From: a bacterium
Lineage (GTDB): Bacteria > Bdellovibrionota > Bdellovibrionia > Bdellovibrionales > Bdellovibrionaceae
Assembly: GCA_019752925.1 (NCBI GenBank)
Contig: JAIELP010000006.1
Coordinates: 310,001 to 374,000, forward strand
DNA length: 64,000 nucleotides
Direction of reading: 5' to 3'
A program made the translations under genes and the position numbers. Within the stretch, counting starts at the first letter, position 1. Every line of letters starts with the position of its first letter. The notes under the pieces are model-generated. The model was not told the origin of the DNA, ran no database searches, and worked only from the letters and a program-made list of their open reading frames with translations. Of this stretch, positions 1-8,670 are shown one piece after another.

Positions 1-903
1 TTTAGCTGACAAGTATGAGGCTAAAATCATACAAAACAGTTCAATAGGATCTGAAAAATTAACGCCCAGATATTTAAATTGACCAATTAAATTTAAAAAA
101 TCTTCGCGCTGACTATCATCTGAAAACAATTTATGAAATTGCGGAATCAGCATTTCAAAAACATTTAGGTCATAAAGTTCCATCAGCGCAACTTCAACAT
201 TTTTAAGTCTGAAAAATTTGAGCCATTCTTCGCGGCGGCGCGGAAGTACTGTTCTTAACAATTCTTGTTTTAAATTTACAATTTCTGCTCTTAAATTTTG
301 CTCAATAGTGAAATTAAGTTTTTGTGATAAACGTATGGCGCGCAAAATCCTTACCGGATCTTCAATTAAGCGTTCTTTGGGTTCGCCTATCATGCGCAGC
401 GTACGGGAATGAATGTCATCAAGACCTTTACAGTGATCAACAATTTTATGATCAATCGGATCATAAAAAAGAGAATTGATTGTAAAATCACGGCGGAACG
501 AATCTTCTTCAATGTTTCCGAAAAAATTTTCTTCAACATGTTTGCGATCGTCTTGTTCTGTTGTTTCCAGCTCCTCATTAGTTGCGGCCCGGCGAAAAGT
601 TGCAATCTCGTAAATGTGTTCGCCGCGCTTGGCATGAACCAGCTTAAATCTTCGGCCAATAATAAAACTGTGCGAAACTTTACGTTTAACTTCGTTCGGT
701 AGTGCATTAGTGGCGATGTCGAAATCTTTAGGTTTTAAATTAACCAATAAATCACGCACTCCGCCCCCAACCAAGTAAGCCTGAAAGCCCGATTCTTTCA
801 GGCGCTTCAGAATCTGAATAGCATGTGAATCGATATCGTTTACCGAGTTCTGAAGCTTATGGTTGTAGAGCTTCACTAAAGAAGCCTGATCTAATGAAGA
901 CAT
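1..903 (-). CDS. pcnB: Polynucleotide adenylyltransferase / CCA-adding enzyme family, 3' end cut by the window edge
   Basis: Class II nucleotidyltransferase that adds poly(A) or CCA to RNA 3' ends in the cytoplasm. An open frame of 301 codons runs from an ATG at 903 to the left edge without a stop. The head domain is clear: the LVGGGVRD nucleotide-binding loop at residues 44-51, the metal-binding pair DFD at 60-62, and the RRDFTINSLFYD motif further on, followed by the EDPVRILRAIR region typical of the neck. It is divergent from the hydrolase at 954 with a 50-base gap. PcnB and CCA transferase are hard to separate without the missing C-terminal half; the RRDFTIN-type motif and basic loops lean to PcnB, but this is uncertain. 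Confidence 0.85.
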   Translation of the reverse strand, partial: MSSLDQASLVKLYNHKLQNSVNDIDSHAIQILKRLKESGFQAYLVGGGVRDLLVNLKPKDFDIATNALPNEVKRKVSHSFIIGRRFKLVHAKRGEHIYEIATFRRAATNEELETTEQDDRKHVEENFFGNIEEDSFRRDFTINSLFYDPIDHKIVDHCKGLDDIHSRTLRMIGEPKERLIEDPVRILRAIRLSQKLNFTIEQNLRAEIVNLKQELLRTVLPRRREEWLKFFRLKNVEVALMELYDLNVFEMLIPQFHKLFSDDSQREDFLNLIGQFKYLGVNFSDPIELFCMILASYLSAK

Positions 904-953
904 TACCTATTTTTTAATTGAGCTTCTAATTCAAGTCGAGTACTTAAAATGCT

Positions 954-1766
954 GTGCATATAGATAATTTCAATTATTCGATTTTAGGCAATAATACTGA
1001 TCAGAGAATTGTGTTTTTACATGGCTTAATGGCTTTTTCTGCTAACTGGAGAAAAATTGCCAATAAGCTGGAAAATGAATATCAATGCCTGATCTACGAT
1101 CAACGTGGCCATGGTCGATCGTTTAAGCCAGAAGCTGGCTATAGCCCTGATATTCTTGCTGAAGACTTAGACAAAATAACCTCTGAATTAGGCTGGGAAG
1201 ATTTTCACTTAGTCGGACATTCTATGGGTGCCAGGGTCGCCATGGTTTTTGCCCATAAGTATCCGCAAAAAGTTAAAACTTTAACCATTGAAGATATGGG
1301 GCCTAATGTGTTGGCAGACTCATACAAATATTACGAAAAAATGCTCAATATAGTGCCAACACCATTTGTGTCTAAAGATGCTGTTAAGAATTTCTTTGAT
1401 CGAGAATTTTTAAATCTGTTTACTCCCAGTGAAAAGCCACAGGTGTTGTTGACTTTCTTAATGGCTAATATCGAAGAAAAACCTAATGGCCAATACGACT
1501 GGCGCTTTTCTAAACAGGCCATGATTGATATAGTCCGCGAAGGTCACAGGAAAGACCGCTGGCTCGAGCTCAGTTCATTTAAGCTGCCGGTTTTATTAGT
1601 CCGTGGTGAAACGTCTCATATTTTAAGCTCCGAAGAGTTTGGTAAAATGCTCGATATTAATCCAAACATTACGGGTATAGAAATCCAAGGTGCAGGTCAT
1701 TGGGTTCACTACGAAAAGTACGAAGAGTTCACTCAGATTTTGCGTACTTTTTTACAAAATCATTAG
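954..1766 (+). CDS. Alpha/beta hydrolase (YbfF-like esterase)
   Basis: Cytoplasmic alpha/beta-hydrolase of 270 residues, the full length of the family. The oxyanion region FLHG is at 21-24, the nucleophile elbow GHSMG at 88-92 with Ser90, and the catalytic His at 249 (GAGHWVHYE). The acid is probably Asp114 (EDMGP) or Glu219, which I cannot decide. The pattern DQRGHGRS at 49-56 is typical of YbfF and related acyl-ester or thioester hydrolases; the substrate is unknown. The start is a GTG; an ATG five bases upstream is out of frame and stops at once, and an in-frame stop lies just upstream. No strong Shine-Dalgarno is seen. Confidence 0.85.
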   Translation: MHIDNFNYSILGNNTDQRIVFLHGLMAFSANWRKIANKLENEYQCLIYDQRGHGRSFKPEAGYSPDILAEDLDKITSELGWEDFHLVGHSMGARVAMVFAHKYPQKVKTLTIEDMGPNVLADSYKYYEKMLNIVPTPFVSKDAVKNFFDREFLNLFTPSEKPQVLLTFLMANIEEKPNGQYDWRFSKQAMIDIVREGHRKDRWLELSSFKLPVLLVRGETSHILSSEEFGKMLDINPNITGIEIQGAGHWVHYEKYEEFTQILRTFLQNH

Positions 1767-1836
1767 TCTTTGCACATCGCACCAAAGGCTTCGGGCGTGA
1801 CTCTCAGCGCTCAATCTAATATCACAGGAAGCTGAC

Positions 1837-3480
1837 ATGAAATATACTGAACTTAATCTAGATCCGCGTCTTAATTCTGCCATTGAAAAACTCAATTATG
1901 CTGAAGCTACGGCAATCCAAGAACAAACTATTCCTCATATTTTGGAAGGCCGCGATGTTGCGGGACTTGCACAAACAGGTACCGGCAAAACAGCTGCATT
2001 TTTAATTCCGTTAATCGAACGAATTTTAAAAACACAAACTGAACCTGAAAGTCCGCGCGCCATGAAAGACTGGAATGTGCGAAGTTTTGTTTTAATTTTA
2101 GTTCCTACTCGTGAATTGGCCGACCAAATTAACGACAACGTTGTTAAATTATCTCAGGGTTGTGGTTTAAAGAGTTATCCTTTCTACGGCGGAACTGGTT
2201 ACGACAAACAAAAAGAAGCCTTACAATCAGGTTTGCAGTTCGTTGTTTCAACTCCGGGCCGTTTGATTGATTTGTACAAAGAAAATCACGTCGACTTTAA
2301 ACAAGTGCGCGCTATTATTTTTGACGAAGCGGACCGCATGTTTGATATGGGATTCAAAGACGACATGACTTACATTTTGGGTCGCATTCCTAAGGACCGC
2401 CAGTTTTTAGTGTTCAGTGCCACATTAAATTTTGATGTTTTAAATACAGCTTACCAATTCGGTGCAGAACCGGTTGAAATTAATATTAGCCGTGACCAAG
2501 CCAAAGCTGAAAATGTAAAAGATTATATCATGCACATCGGTCATGAAGAAAAGCCTCAGTACTTGCTTTCAATTCTTAAAAAAGAAAATCCTAAACAAGC
2601 CATGATCTTTACAAACTTCAAACATAACGTAGACCGTATTGCTCTGTTCCTGATGGACAATCAAATTCCAGCAATGGGAATTTCAAGCCTGATGAGCCAA
2701 GGCCAGCGTAATCATGTAATTGAAAAATTTAAAGCCGATAACGATCAAAATATTCTGGTGGCTACTGATGTGGCGGCCCGTGGTCTTGATATTAACGGTG
2801 TAGACTTAGTCATTAATTTTGAAATGCCTCAGGATGCTGAATCCTATGTTCACCGTATTGGCCGTACTGGTCGCGCGGGCAACGAAGGCAAAGCCTTTTC
2901 TTTAATCTGTGATCGAGATATCGATTCTTTAGCACGTGTTGAAGATTACACTAAAAAGAAAATTGAGAGCGTGTTTATGGAAGATGCTGAACTTGTGAAA
3001 GAATTTAAATCTTTCAAAAATGAAGATGCCTCTTTCAAGGGTCGTTTTGAAAATAATAAACCACGAGGTGGTGGTAAGTTTGACCGTGACAATCGTCGCG
3101 GTGGTGGCGATCGTAAGCCGCATGGGCGCCGCAATGAAGGCGACTTTATAAAAAAACCGGCGGGCACTGTGGCAGTAGATAAAATTCAAAATGATCAAAA
3201 ACACAGACCAGAGCCTAAGTTTAAACATCCAAATCGCGATGCTAAAAATTTTGATAAAACACAAAAACCTCAGCACGCCAATAAAGCTCATCATAAGCAT
3301 GGTCAGCCTAATACAAATGTAAATGCACCAAAACCCAATGGTAAAGCTCCTCATTTGCATAACAAGCCGTCGCAGGGTGCAAGAAAATTCAGAAGCAATG
3401 CATCTTCTTCACCAATTAAAAATACTCAGGCGAGTTTATCACAAAAAGTTAAATCATTTTTTCAAAAAATTTTCGGGTAA
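1837..3480 (+). CDS. DEAD-box ATP-dependent RNA helicase with basic C-terminal tail
   Basis: RNA helicase of 547 residues with all core motifs: Walker A AQTGTGKT at 45-52, PTRELA at 90-95, DEAD at 163-166, SAT at 194-196, ARGLDI at about 313-318 and HRIGRTGR at 338-345. After about residue 400 the protein becomes a Gly/Arg/Lys/His/Asn-rich disordered tail of about 150 residues, as in RhlB/RhlE/CsdA-type helicases that bind RNA non-specifically or join ribosome assembly or the degradosome. A Shine-Dalgarno AGGAAG lies at 1826-1831, six bases before the ATG. The stop TAA directly abuts the stop of the convergent peptidase gene. Assignment to RhlB or RhlE is not secure. Confidence 0.95.
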   Translation: MKYTELNLDPRLNSAIEKLNYAEATAIQEQTIPHILEGRDVAGLAQTGTGKTAAFLIPLIERILKTQTEPESPRAMKDWNVRSFVLILVPTRELADQINDNVVKLSQGCGLKSYPFYGGTGYDKQKEALQSGLQFVVSTPGRLIDLYKENHVDFKQVRAIIFDEADRMFDMGFKDDMTYILGRIPKDRQFLVFSATLNFDVLNTAYQFGAEPVEINISRDQAKAENVKDYIMHIGHEEKPQYLLSILKKENPKQAMIFTNFKHNVDRIALFLMDNQIPAMGISSLMSQGQRNHVIEKFKADNDQNILVATDVAARGLDINGVDLVINFEMPQDAESYVHRIGRTGRAGNEGKAFSLICDRDIDSLARVEDYTKKKIESVFMEDAELVKEFKSFKNEDASFKGRFENNKPRGGGKFDRDNRRGGGDRKPHGRRNEGDFIKKPAGTVAVDKIQNDQKHRPEPKFKHPNRDAKNFDKTQKPQHANKAHHKHGQPNTNVNAPKPNGKAPHLHNKPSQGARKFRSNASSSPIKNTQASLSQKVKSFFQKIFG

Positions 3481-4752
3481 TTAAGGCAGCGTCAAGGGTT
3501 CAATTTTTTTGAGCCCGCTTTCAGAATCAAAAGGAAAAAAAGCTCTGGGTACATAACTGCCTAGGTTGTTGTCTGTTCCGCCTTTTTTCAGAATAGAATT
3601 AATCCAACTGCGGATATTAAAATAAGCCTGATCTTTATCAGAGTCCGTTCCATTGTAGCGGTAGCTGGTGTGGAAAAATATGTTCTCTTCATTTGTGATT
3701 ATAAGTCCGGCTAAAGTAATTGTATCGGCTACTGTGCCGGTTTTTGCGATTAAAGCACCTGAAGTTAATTGGTTTCCGTAAATCTGGCTAACTGTGCTAG
3801 CACCGTCGCTTTCCGCATCTTTACCCGCAACGGCCATCACATCCTGAAAATTAAATTGCATCATCGTTAATGTTTTCCGTAAGTCGTGCATCATCTCAAC
3901 AACAGCTTGGCAGGAAGCTTTATTGTAGAACTTGCCTTCGGAATTTTCAATTGGGTAGCCCGAGCCGTTGAAAAAACTGATTTCTGCAGGCGTGACTTTA
4001 ATACGGGTCATTAAAAAATCACGGTAATTTTCGACTTCACTTAATTTTTCATAAATTTTATCAGCAGCAAAATTATGTGAATTGCGGTTCATTTCTTTAA
4101 GAGTGCGGAATAATTCAGAGGATTCGAATAAGTAGCTTGTTGTATTGCCAGCCGGTTGAAAATTCTTTTTTGCTAAAAAATGAATGTCGCCAACAGTGAG
4201 GCTAACAGATTTGGGAATGATCATCTTTTCGAGAGCAAGTGCGCGCGCCGAAAGAGTTACCATGTTGGCATTAATGGTAGTAACGTCTTTGCGCATTTCC
4301 TGCATGATTTCTTTTTCATCTTGATCATTATACTGATGTGCCAATTTTTTATTGGTTCTGACTATTGAGGCGTATTCGAAATTTTCATCGTAGGTTAAGA
4401 AGTTAATTTGTTTAACACCAAGTTTGTTGAGTTCGCCGGCTAAAAACTGAAACATTATACGGTCGAAATAAGGAAATTTATCACCTTCGATGTGCACATC
4501 ATAAATATTTTTACTGATAGGAGTAATATGGATTTTATTTTGGAAACGGTATTTTGGACTTAGTTTGGCAACAGCCCAGTGTGTAGTGAAAACTTTAGAA
4601 ACCGAAGCGATAGTAAAAAGCTCATTAGAATTAACACCTGAAACATTCCCATTAGATTCATTTTTCTGGCATTGGGTATTGAGCTGAGTTTTAGCCTGTG
4701 AGTAATTAAAGCTGATCAAGATCCATAAAATGATGAGAGCTGAAATTTTCAT
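3481..4752 (-). CDS. dacB: D-alanyl-D-alanine carboxypeptidase/endopeptidase, PBP4 (S13) family, short form
   Basis: Periplasmic penicillin-binding protein that trims peptidoglycan stem peptides and can cut DD crosslinks. A signal peptide covers about residues 1-20. Catalytic motifs are SVSK at 50-53, SHN at 225-227 and KTG at 337-339. The first two are about 175 residues apart, against roughly 240 in E. coli PBP4, so about 70 residues of the usual insertion are missing, about the size of domain III. The Bdellovibrio self/prey-wall peptidases of this family are known to lack domain III. The gene is monocistronic in appearance and convergent with the helicase gene. Confidence 0.85.
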   Translation of the reverse strand: MKISALIILWILISFNYSQAKTQLNTQCQKNESNGNVSGVNSNELFTIASVSKVFTTHWAVAKLSPKYRFQNKIHITPISKNIYDVHIEGDKFPYFDRIMFQFLAGELNKLGVKQINFLTYDENFEYASIVRTNKKLAHQYNDQDEKEIMQEMRKDVTTINANMVTLSARALALEKMIIPKSVSLTVGDIHFLAKKNFQPAGNTTSYLFESSELFRTLKEMNRNSHNFAADKIYEKLSEVENYRDFLMTRIKVTPAEISFFNGSGYPIENSEGKFYNKASCQAVVEMMHDLRKTLTMMQFNFQDVMAVAGKDAESDGASTVSQIYGNQLTSGALIAKTGTVADTITLAGLIITNEENIFFHTSYRYNGTDSDKDQAYFNIRSWINSILKKGGTDNNLGSYVPRAFFPFDSESGLKKIEPLTLP

Positions 4753-4831
4753 TTATACCCCTGAGGAAGTAAGTACATAGCAGTTTGCTAGGGGCTTGTT
4801 AATAGATATTGAAAATAAGAGGATTTAGAGC

Positions 4832-4870
4832 AAAAAAAGACCCCTATAATTAACTAAATTATAGGGGTCT
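4832..4870 (-). terminator. Intrinsic terminator of the UDG-like lipoprotein gene
   Basis: A perfect 14-bp inverted repeat (4838-4851 and 4857-4870) with a 5-base loop. Read on the minus strand it is followed by a run of seven T (4838 down to 4832). It lies 38 bases past the stop of the 4908-7421 gene and before the start region of dacB. Confidence 0.9.
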
Positions 4871-4907
4871 AAATTTATTTACTGGTAAATTTTATAAGCT
4901 TGTCAAA

Positions 4908-7421
4908 CTAGGCGGCAAAGCTCGCTTCTAGTACCGGCTTATAAGAGCTATCACGGCCACCACCACGATTCATGAATTCATTGAATTTCTCATTTTCGCG
5001 AGGAAGGCCTTCCTTTTCTATAGTCTCTTTTAATGATTCAACAGCTTTACGCTCTTCTTTGCTTTGCACTACATTCTTTTGCGCAAAAACCCATTTAGGT
5101 ACAACGATCGCAAAGGCAGTACCTTTTTCAGTTGCAGAGTTCGCATCTAATACACGAGATCCGCTTGTTCCTTCCCAAACTCTTGAGAAGAAGCCTAAGT
5201 GTGATCTAGGTATGTTAGCCATTTGTGCCTTTGCAGTAAAAGCATTGAATTTTTTTGTTTTACTGATTTCAGCAGCAGCTTCTTTGATGCCGGTACCGTT
5301 TTCAGTTCCTACTCTGTTGATAGCAACGCGAGGTACATTCAATTTTAATTTCTGGATTTCCTGTGATGCATATTTACCATCAGCGATAACTAACTCAACA
5401 CCGCCAGCTTCTAAGATAGCTGCTAAAACTTTTTGACGGTAAGTAGCAGTTTGGCCTAAAACCACATTCCATTCAGTATCAGTTGCTCCGTCCATTGCAA
5501 ACGGAACAGTTTTTATAACTAAGTATTTATCGTCAACGCCCATGTCTTGCATTAAGCCGTGTAAATACTGACCACGAGTTCCGGTTAACGCGCGTGAAGT
5601 TAAGATGTCATCAAAACCATCTGGGTCGGCTAAGATTAATACTTTTGGATTTTGGAAAGTACCACGGTAGTAACCATGATCACCTACACAAAGTGGATGG
5701 GCTTTAACATTAAAGCTGCTCGCAGGTTCAGGAGCTTTGCAATTCGGATTAGCGTTTTGTCCGTTTTTCATTTTACCGATTAAAGCTACATCGATATTTT
5801 CTTTCATCAAGCGGGCCATTTTTTCGCCAGGTCCCATATCAAACACTGCGCGAACATTTTCGTTACGCGGGCGAGCATTGAACATTTCAGTATCAGAAAC
5901 GCCTGCTGCAGGTTTTGCATCGGTCATAGCCGCTAATTTTGTTTTATCAAAATCAGCTTTTTCGCGTGTACCGATAACTACTACGTGCGCCATTCCCGAC
6001 ATGCGGTAAGCAGAAGAAACTGAAACCATGCGGTTTTTAGGAGTACCAAAATCGTAGAACGCAGGGCCGATATCCGCACGTCCGTAAACATAATCTTCGT
6101 TTTGTCTGTACTTACTTGGTTTATGGCCTGGATCTTCTTCAATCATCCAACCAACTTCTTTAGTCATTTTTTTAAGTGGAACTAAGGCGGCTTCAACTTT
6201 TTGAGGAGCTGTTGCGCTATTAGAACTTAATGACGTCGGGTGAGGAAACTCCGCAACTAACACATCATTTTCAATTTCAGAACCATCAGAAAGCTTTAAG
6301 CCTTTAAGTGAAATTGTTTTTTTTCCGTTGATTTCGATTTTAGCTAAATCGTAACCATTGATCTGAGCAGGGTGAACTAAACCGCTTTTTCCAACGCCGG
6401 CATTTGAAATGGCTAACATCGGATACCATTTTTCGATATTATCGTCTAAATCTTTTTGAGCCACTCTCAGTTTTGCACGAGCCGCATCTAACTTAGCTTG
6501 CATCGAAGCTTTGCGAGTTGGATCTTTTTCGCGGCTAGGATCAATTGTTAAGTCATTGTAAGGAATTTTGTATCCCATAGTGATGTAAATATCGTTGCCG
6601 TTTTTATCTAGAGGAATCGGCATTTCAGTATTACCACCTGTATTTTGGGCCATGAATACCGGAACTTTTACTTTTTTAGCTGCTAAATCTTCAGCTGAAT
6701 ATTTAGAACCAACTTTGCCACCGTGTTTTACGATGAAAGCGCCGATAGCATCCTGCGCAGGGCCACCGAACAATACGATCATTCTTAATGAATCTTTATT
6801 ATTACGGATAATCCAGTCGATTAATCTATTTCTCCATTCAACCATAGGACTGTTCAGGTCTTGAGCCATAAGCCAGATGCCGTTATCAGCAATCGTATTG
6901 CTGAAATCAACATTCTTGAGACCATTTTCATCTTCAGTCACTAAAGGAGCTTTGTAACCCGCGTATTGGCCTTTAATTGTGAAAGCAAAAGCATTCATAA
7001 AAGCGGCGCTGTTTTCAACACCGAAATGTGCAGCCATATCTTGTGCGCGACCACCGAAACCTGCAGTAGCAGTTCTACCGGCAGCTTCCGCGATATGCGT
7101 ACCATCTTGTCCTAAGAATAACATTTTAATGCTGTTAGGTTTTTGAATCATTCTCCAAAGAGTCGGGCCGAATGCAGGTCTGAATTTTTGTTGTCCTGTC
7201 ATTTCAATTGAAATACCCGGCATGTTAGGTTGAGAAGCAACGATATCAATCAATTCGCGTCCCATTTCTGTATTTGGATCTGGTCCCGGGTCATAGGCCC
7301 ACGGAGCTGTTAAATCTTCAACGCTGGAAACCGTTCTTGCTCCAGATGATTTGTTAAAGTGGCTGCAGCCTAACCACAGAGAGCTGGCAATGACGATACT
7401 GACGAGTAACATTTGTTTCAT
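4908..7421 (-). CDS. Secreted lipoprotein with two uracil-DNA-glycosylase-like domains
   Basis: 837-residue exported protein. The N-terminal signal ends LWLGC, so Cys19 is a likely lipid anchor, although the lipobox is not canonical. The first half has the order of motifs of UDG-superfamily enzymes: LFLGQDGTH at 101-109 (compare GQDPYH), FMNAFAFT at 141-148, a strand IVLFGGPAQDA at 215-225 (compare the LWGSHAQ strand), and PHPTSLS at 393-399 (compare HPSPLS). The second half repeats the start of the pattern: VLILADPDGFDD at 594-605, YLVIKTVPFAMDG at 633-645 and VELVIADGKYA at 675-685. A tandem duplication of the fold is therefore likely. Asp106 is kept in the first copy; the second copy looks degenerate. 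An export signal is unexpected for a base-excision fold. Shine-Dalgarno AAGGGA precedes the ATG. A glycosylase activity is not proven. Confidence 0.7.
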   Translation of the reverse strand: MKQMLLVSIVIASSLWLGCSHFNKSSGARTVSSVEDLTAPWAYDPGPDPNTEMGRELIDIVASQPNMPGISIEMTGQQKFRPAFGPTLWRMIQKPNSIKMLFLGQDGTHIAEAAGRTATAGFGGRAQDMAAHFGVENSAAFMNAFAFTIKGQYAGYKAPLVTEDENGLKNVDFSNTIADNGIWLMAQDLNSPMVEWRNRLIDWIIRNNKDSLRMIVLFGGPAQDAIGAFIVKHGGKVGSKYSAEDLAAKKVKVPVFMAQNTGGNTEMPIPLDKNGNDIYITMGYKIPYNDLTIDPSREKDPTRKASMQAKLDAARAKLRVAQKDLDDNIEKWYPMLAISNAGVGKSGLVHPAQINGYDLAKIEINGKKTISLKGLKLSDGSEIENDVLVAEFPHPTSLSSNSATAPQKVEAALVPLKKMTKEVGWMIEEDPGHKPSKYRQNEDYVYGRADIGPAFYDFGTPKNRMVSVSSAYRMSGMAHVVVIGTREKADFDKTKLAAMTDAKPAAGVSDTEMFNARPRNENVRAVFDMGPGEKMARLMKENIDVALIGKMKNGQNANPNCKAPEPASSFNVKAHPLCVGDHGYYRGTFQNPKVLILADPDGFDDILTSRALTGTRGQYLHGLMQDMGVDDKYLVIKTVPFAMDGATDTEWNVVLGQTATYRQKVLAAILEAGGVELVIADGKYASQEIQKLKLNVPRVAINRVGTENGTGIKEAAAEISKTKKFNAFTAKAQMANIPRSHLGFFSRVWEGTSGSRVLDANSATEKGTAFAIVVPKWVFAQKNVVQSKEERKAVESLKETIEKEGLPRENEKFNEFMNRGGGRDSSYKPVLEASFAA

Positions 7422-7750
7422 TTATTATCCCTTTCAATTTAGATAATATTAAATTTTTGAAAAAATAAAAAATCTATAAGCTACAGCGCCAGAGCGCTTA
7501 ACACGCCTAACTTCCTCCGCAACTTTTTGATATACAGTTAGGGTATGTATAAACAAATTTGTTTACAAGACTAGGTTCAAAAAGTCTGGTCTGCAAAACG
7601 AGCTTCTTAACAGAATCTTAAAGTTCAAAATATCACTGGACTTAGGTCGGTCTATTTATAGGGCTAGATTTTTAATTAGTTCGAATAGTTTACACCAAAT
7701 TTCGATTAGTATTAAGGACATACGTAAACGTTAAAAATACGAGGAAAAAA
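7422..7750. promoter_or_regulatory. Divergent intergenic region with a 16-bp palindrome
   Basis: 329 bases between two divergent genes for exported proteins. It holds a perfect 16-bp palindrome at 7550-7565 (TAAACAAATTTGTTTA), a small hairpin AGCGC/GCGCT at 7485-7498, and a weak promoter-like TTGATA at 7527-7532 whose possible -10 (TATAAA) is only 15 bases away. The GAGGA Shine-Dalgarno of the plus-strand gene is at its end. I see no RNA gene and no convincing small ORF. Confidence 0.4.
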
Positions 7751-8662
7751 ATGAAATTAAGATTTCAACTTTTGTTGGGTGCCCTGTTTTTGTCGGGCTG
7801 TACGACTTTCAATAACGCCGCAAATATTTCTGGATTACCTGTACCGCCTGAACAAACGCTTAATGTTCATTCGCGTTTTATAGCTTCAACTTATGTTGAG
7901 GAGGCTTATGCAAAGTACTTTGCAGACGGGAATTTTTATCAACGCGTAGCTAAAATTGAAGCTGTTGCTAAACAATTGCTTTCAGTAATGCCGGACAAAG
8001 GGCACCCTAAAAGAAAACTTGTAGAGCAGTTTGTTTCTGACGCGCGCAAAGAAATTATTTATCTTGGCTCAATTCAATCTAGCGTTTCGGATAAGAGCAA
8101 TTCTTTTTTACCATCTGCTCAGTTAGATCAGTATAATGCAAAAATTCAGTCCTTAGGCCGTCTGACTCAATCTTATAAAATTATGAATCGCGCTGGGATT
8201 TACTTAACAGCTTCAGGTGTTTTTGAAGAGGATTCAAGTAATCAAGATTTTTATCTTTCAATTTTAGATCGCTCAACTTATGAAATCGAAAATGGTCTGC
8301 GTGAATTAGTCCTAGTTTACAAACCTGAAGATAAAGATGCTCAGGAAAATAACGCTAAAATGAACTATTCACGATCATTGGCACAGGATACGCGCAATAG
8401 CATTCGTAGAGTTTTAGAAGTTAAAAGTGCTGAATATAAAAAAGTAGATGCAGTTCTGGCCTCAGTTGCCAGACTTAGCAGCTCGAACTTAGCCAAAAAA
8501 CTGGTTAGAACAGTAGAATTCACAAATGCCAGAAACATTCTGAAAGCAGCAAATAATATCAATTCGGGCGATATCGAAGGTTTCCAAGACGATATGGATA
8601 CAACTATTTCTACAAAGTTTAACCTTGAATTAATTAACGAACTTATTTTGAGTACACGATAG
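7751..8662 (+). CDS. Lipoprotein of unknown function
   Basis: 303 residues with a canonical signal peptide and lipobox LSGC, so Cys17 is the lipidation site. The mature part is mostly helical by composition, with no transmembrane segment and no motif that I recognise. A GAGGA Shine-Dalgarno lies seven bases before the ATG. It is followed after 8 bases by the secreted amidohydrolase gene, whose Shine-Dalgarno (TAGGAG) overlaps this stop codon, so the two are almost certainly co-transcribed. A role as a partner or anchor of the amidohydrolase is inference from position only. Confidence 0.8.
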   Translation: MKLRFQLLLGALFLSGCTTFNNAANISGLPVPPEQTLNVHSRFIASTYVEEAYAKYFADGNFYQRVAKIEAVAKQLLSVMPDKGHPKRKLVEQFVSDARKEIIYLGSIQSSVSDKSNSFLPSAQLDQYNAKIQSLGRLTQSYKIMNRAGIYLTASGVFEEDSSNQDFYLSILDRSTYEIENGLRELVLVYKPEDKDAQENNAKMNYSRSLAQDTRNSIRRVLEVKSAEYKKVDAVLASVARLSSSNLAKKLVRTVEFTNARNILKAANNINSGDIEGFQDDMDTTISTKFNLELINELILSTR

Positions 8663-8670
8663 GAGCGGCC

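Noticed and set aside
409-702. Plus-strand ORF antisense to pcnB
   Set aside because: It is a shadow of the minus-strand nucleotidyltransferase frame, which carries all motifs.
4972-5436. 154-codon plus-strand ORF inside the UDG-like gene
   Set aside because: Antisense shadow; composition follows the opposite strand.
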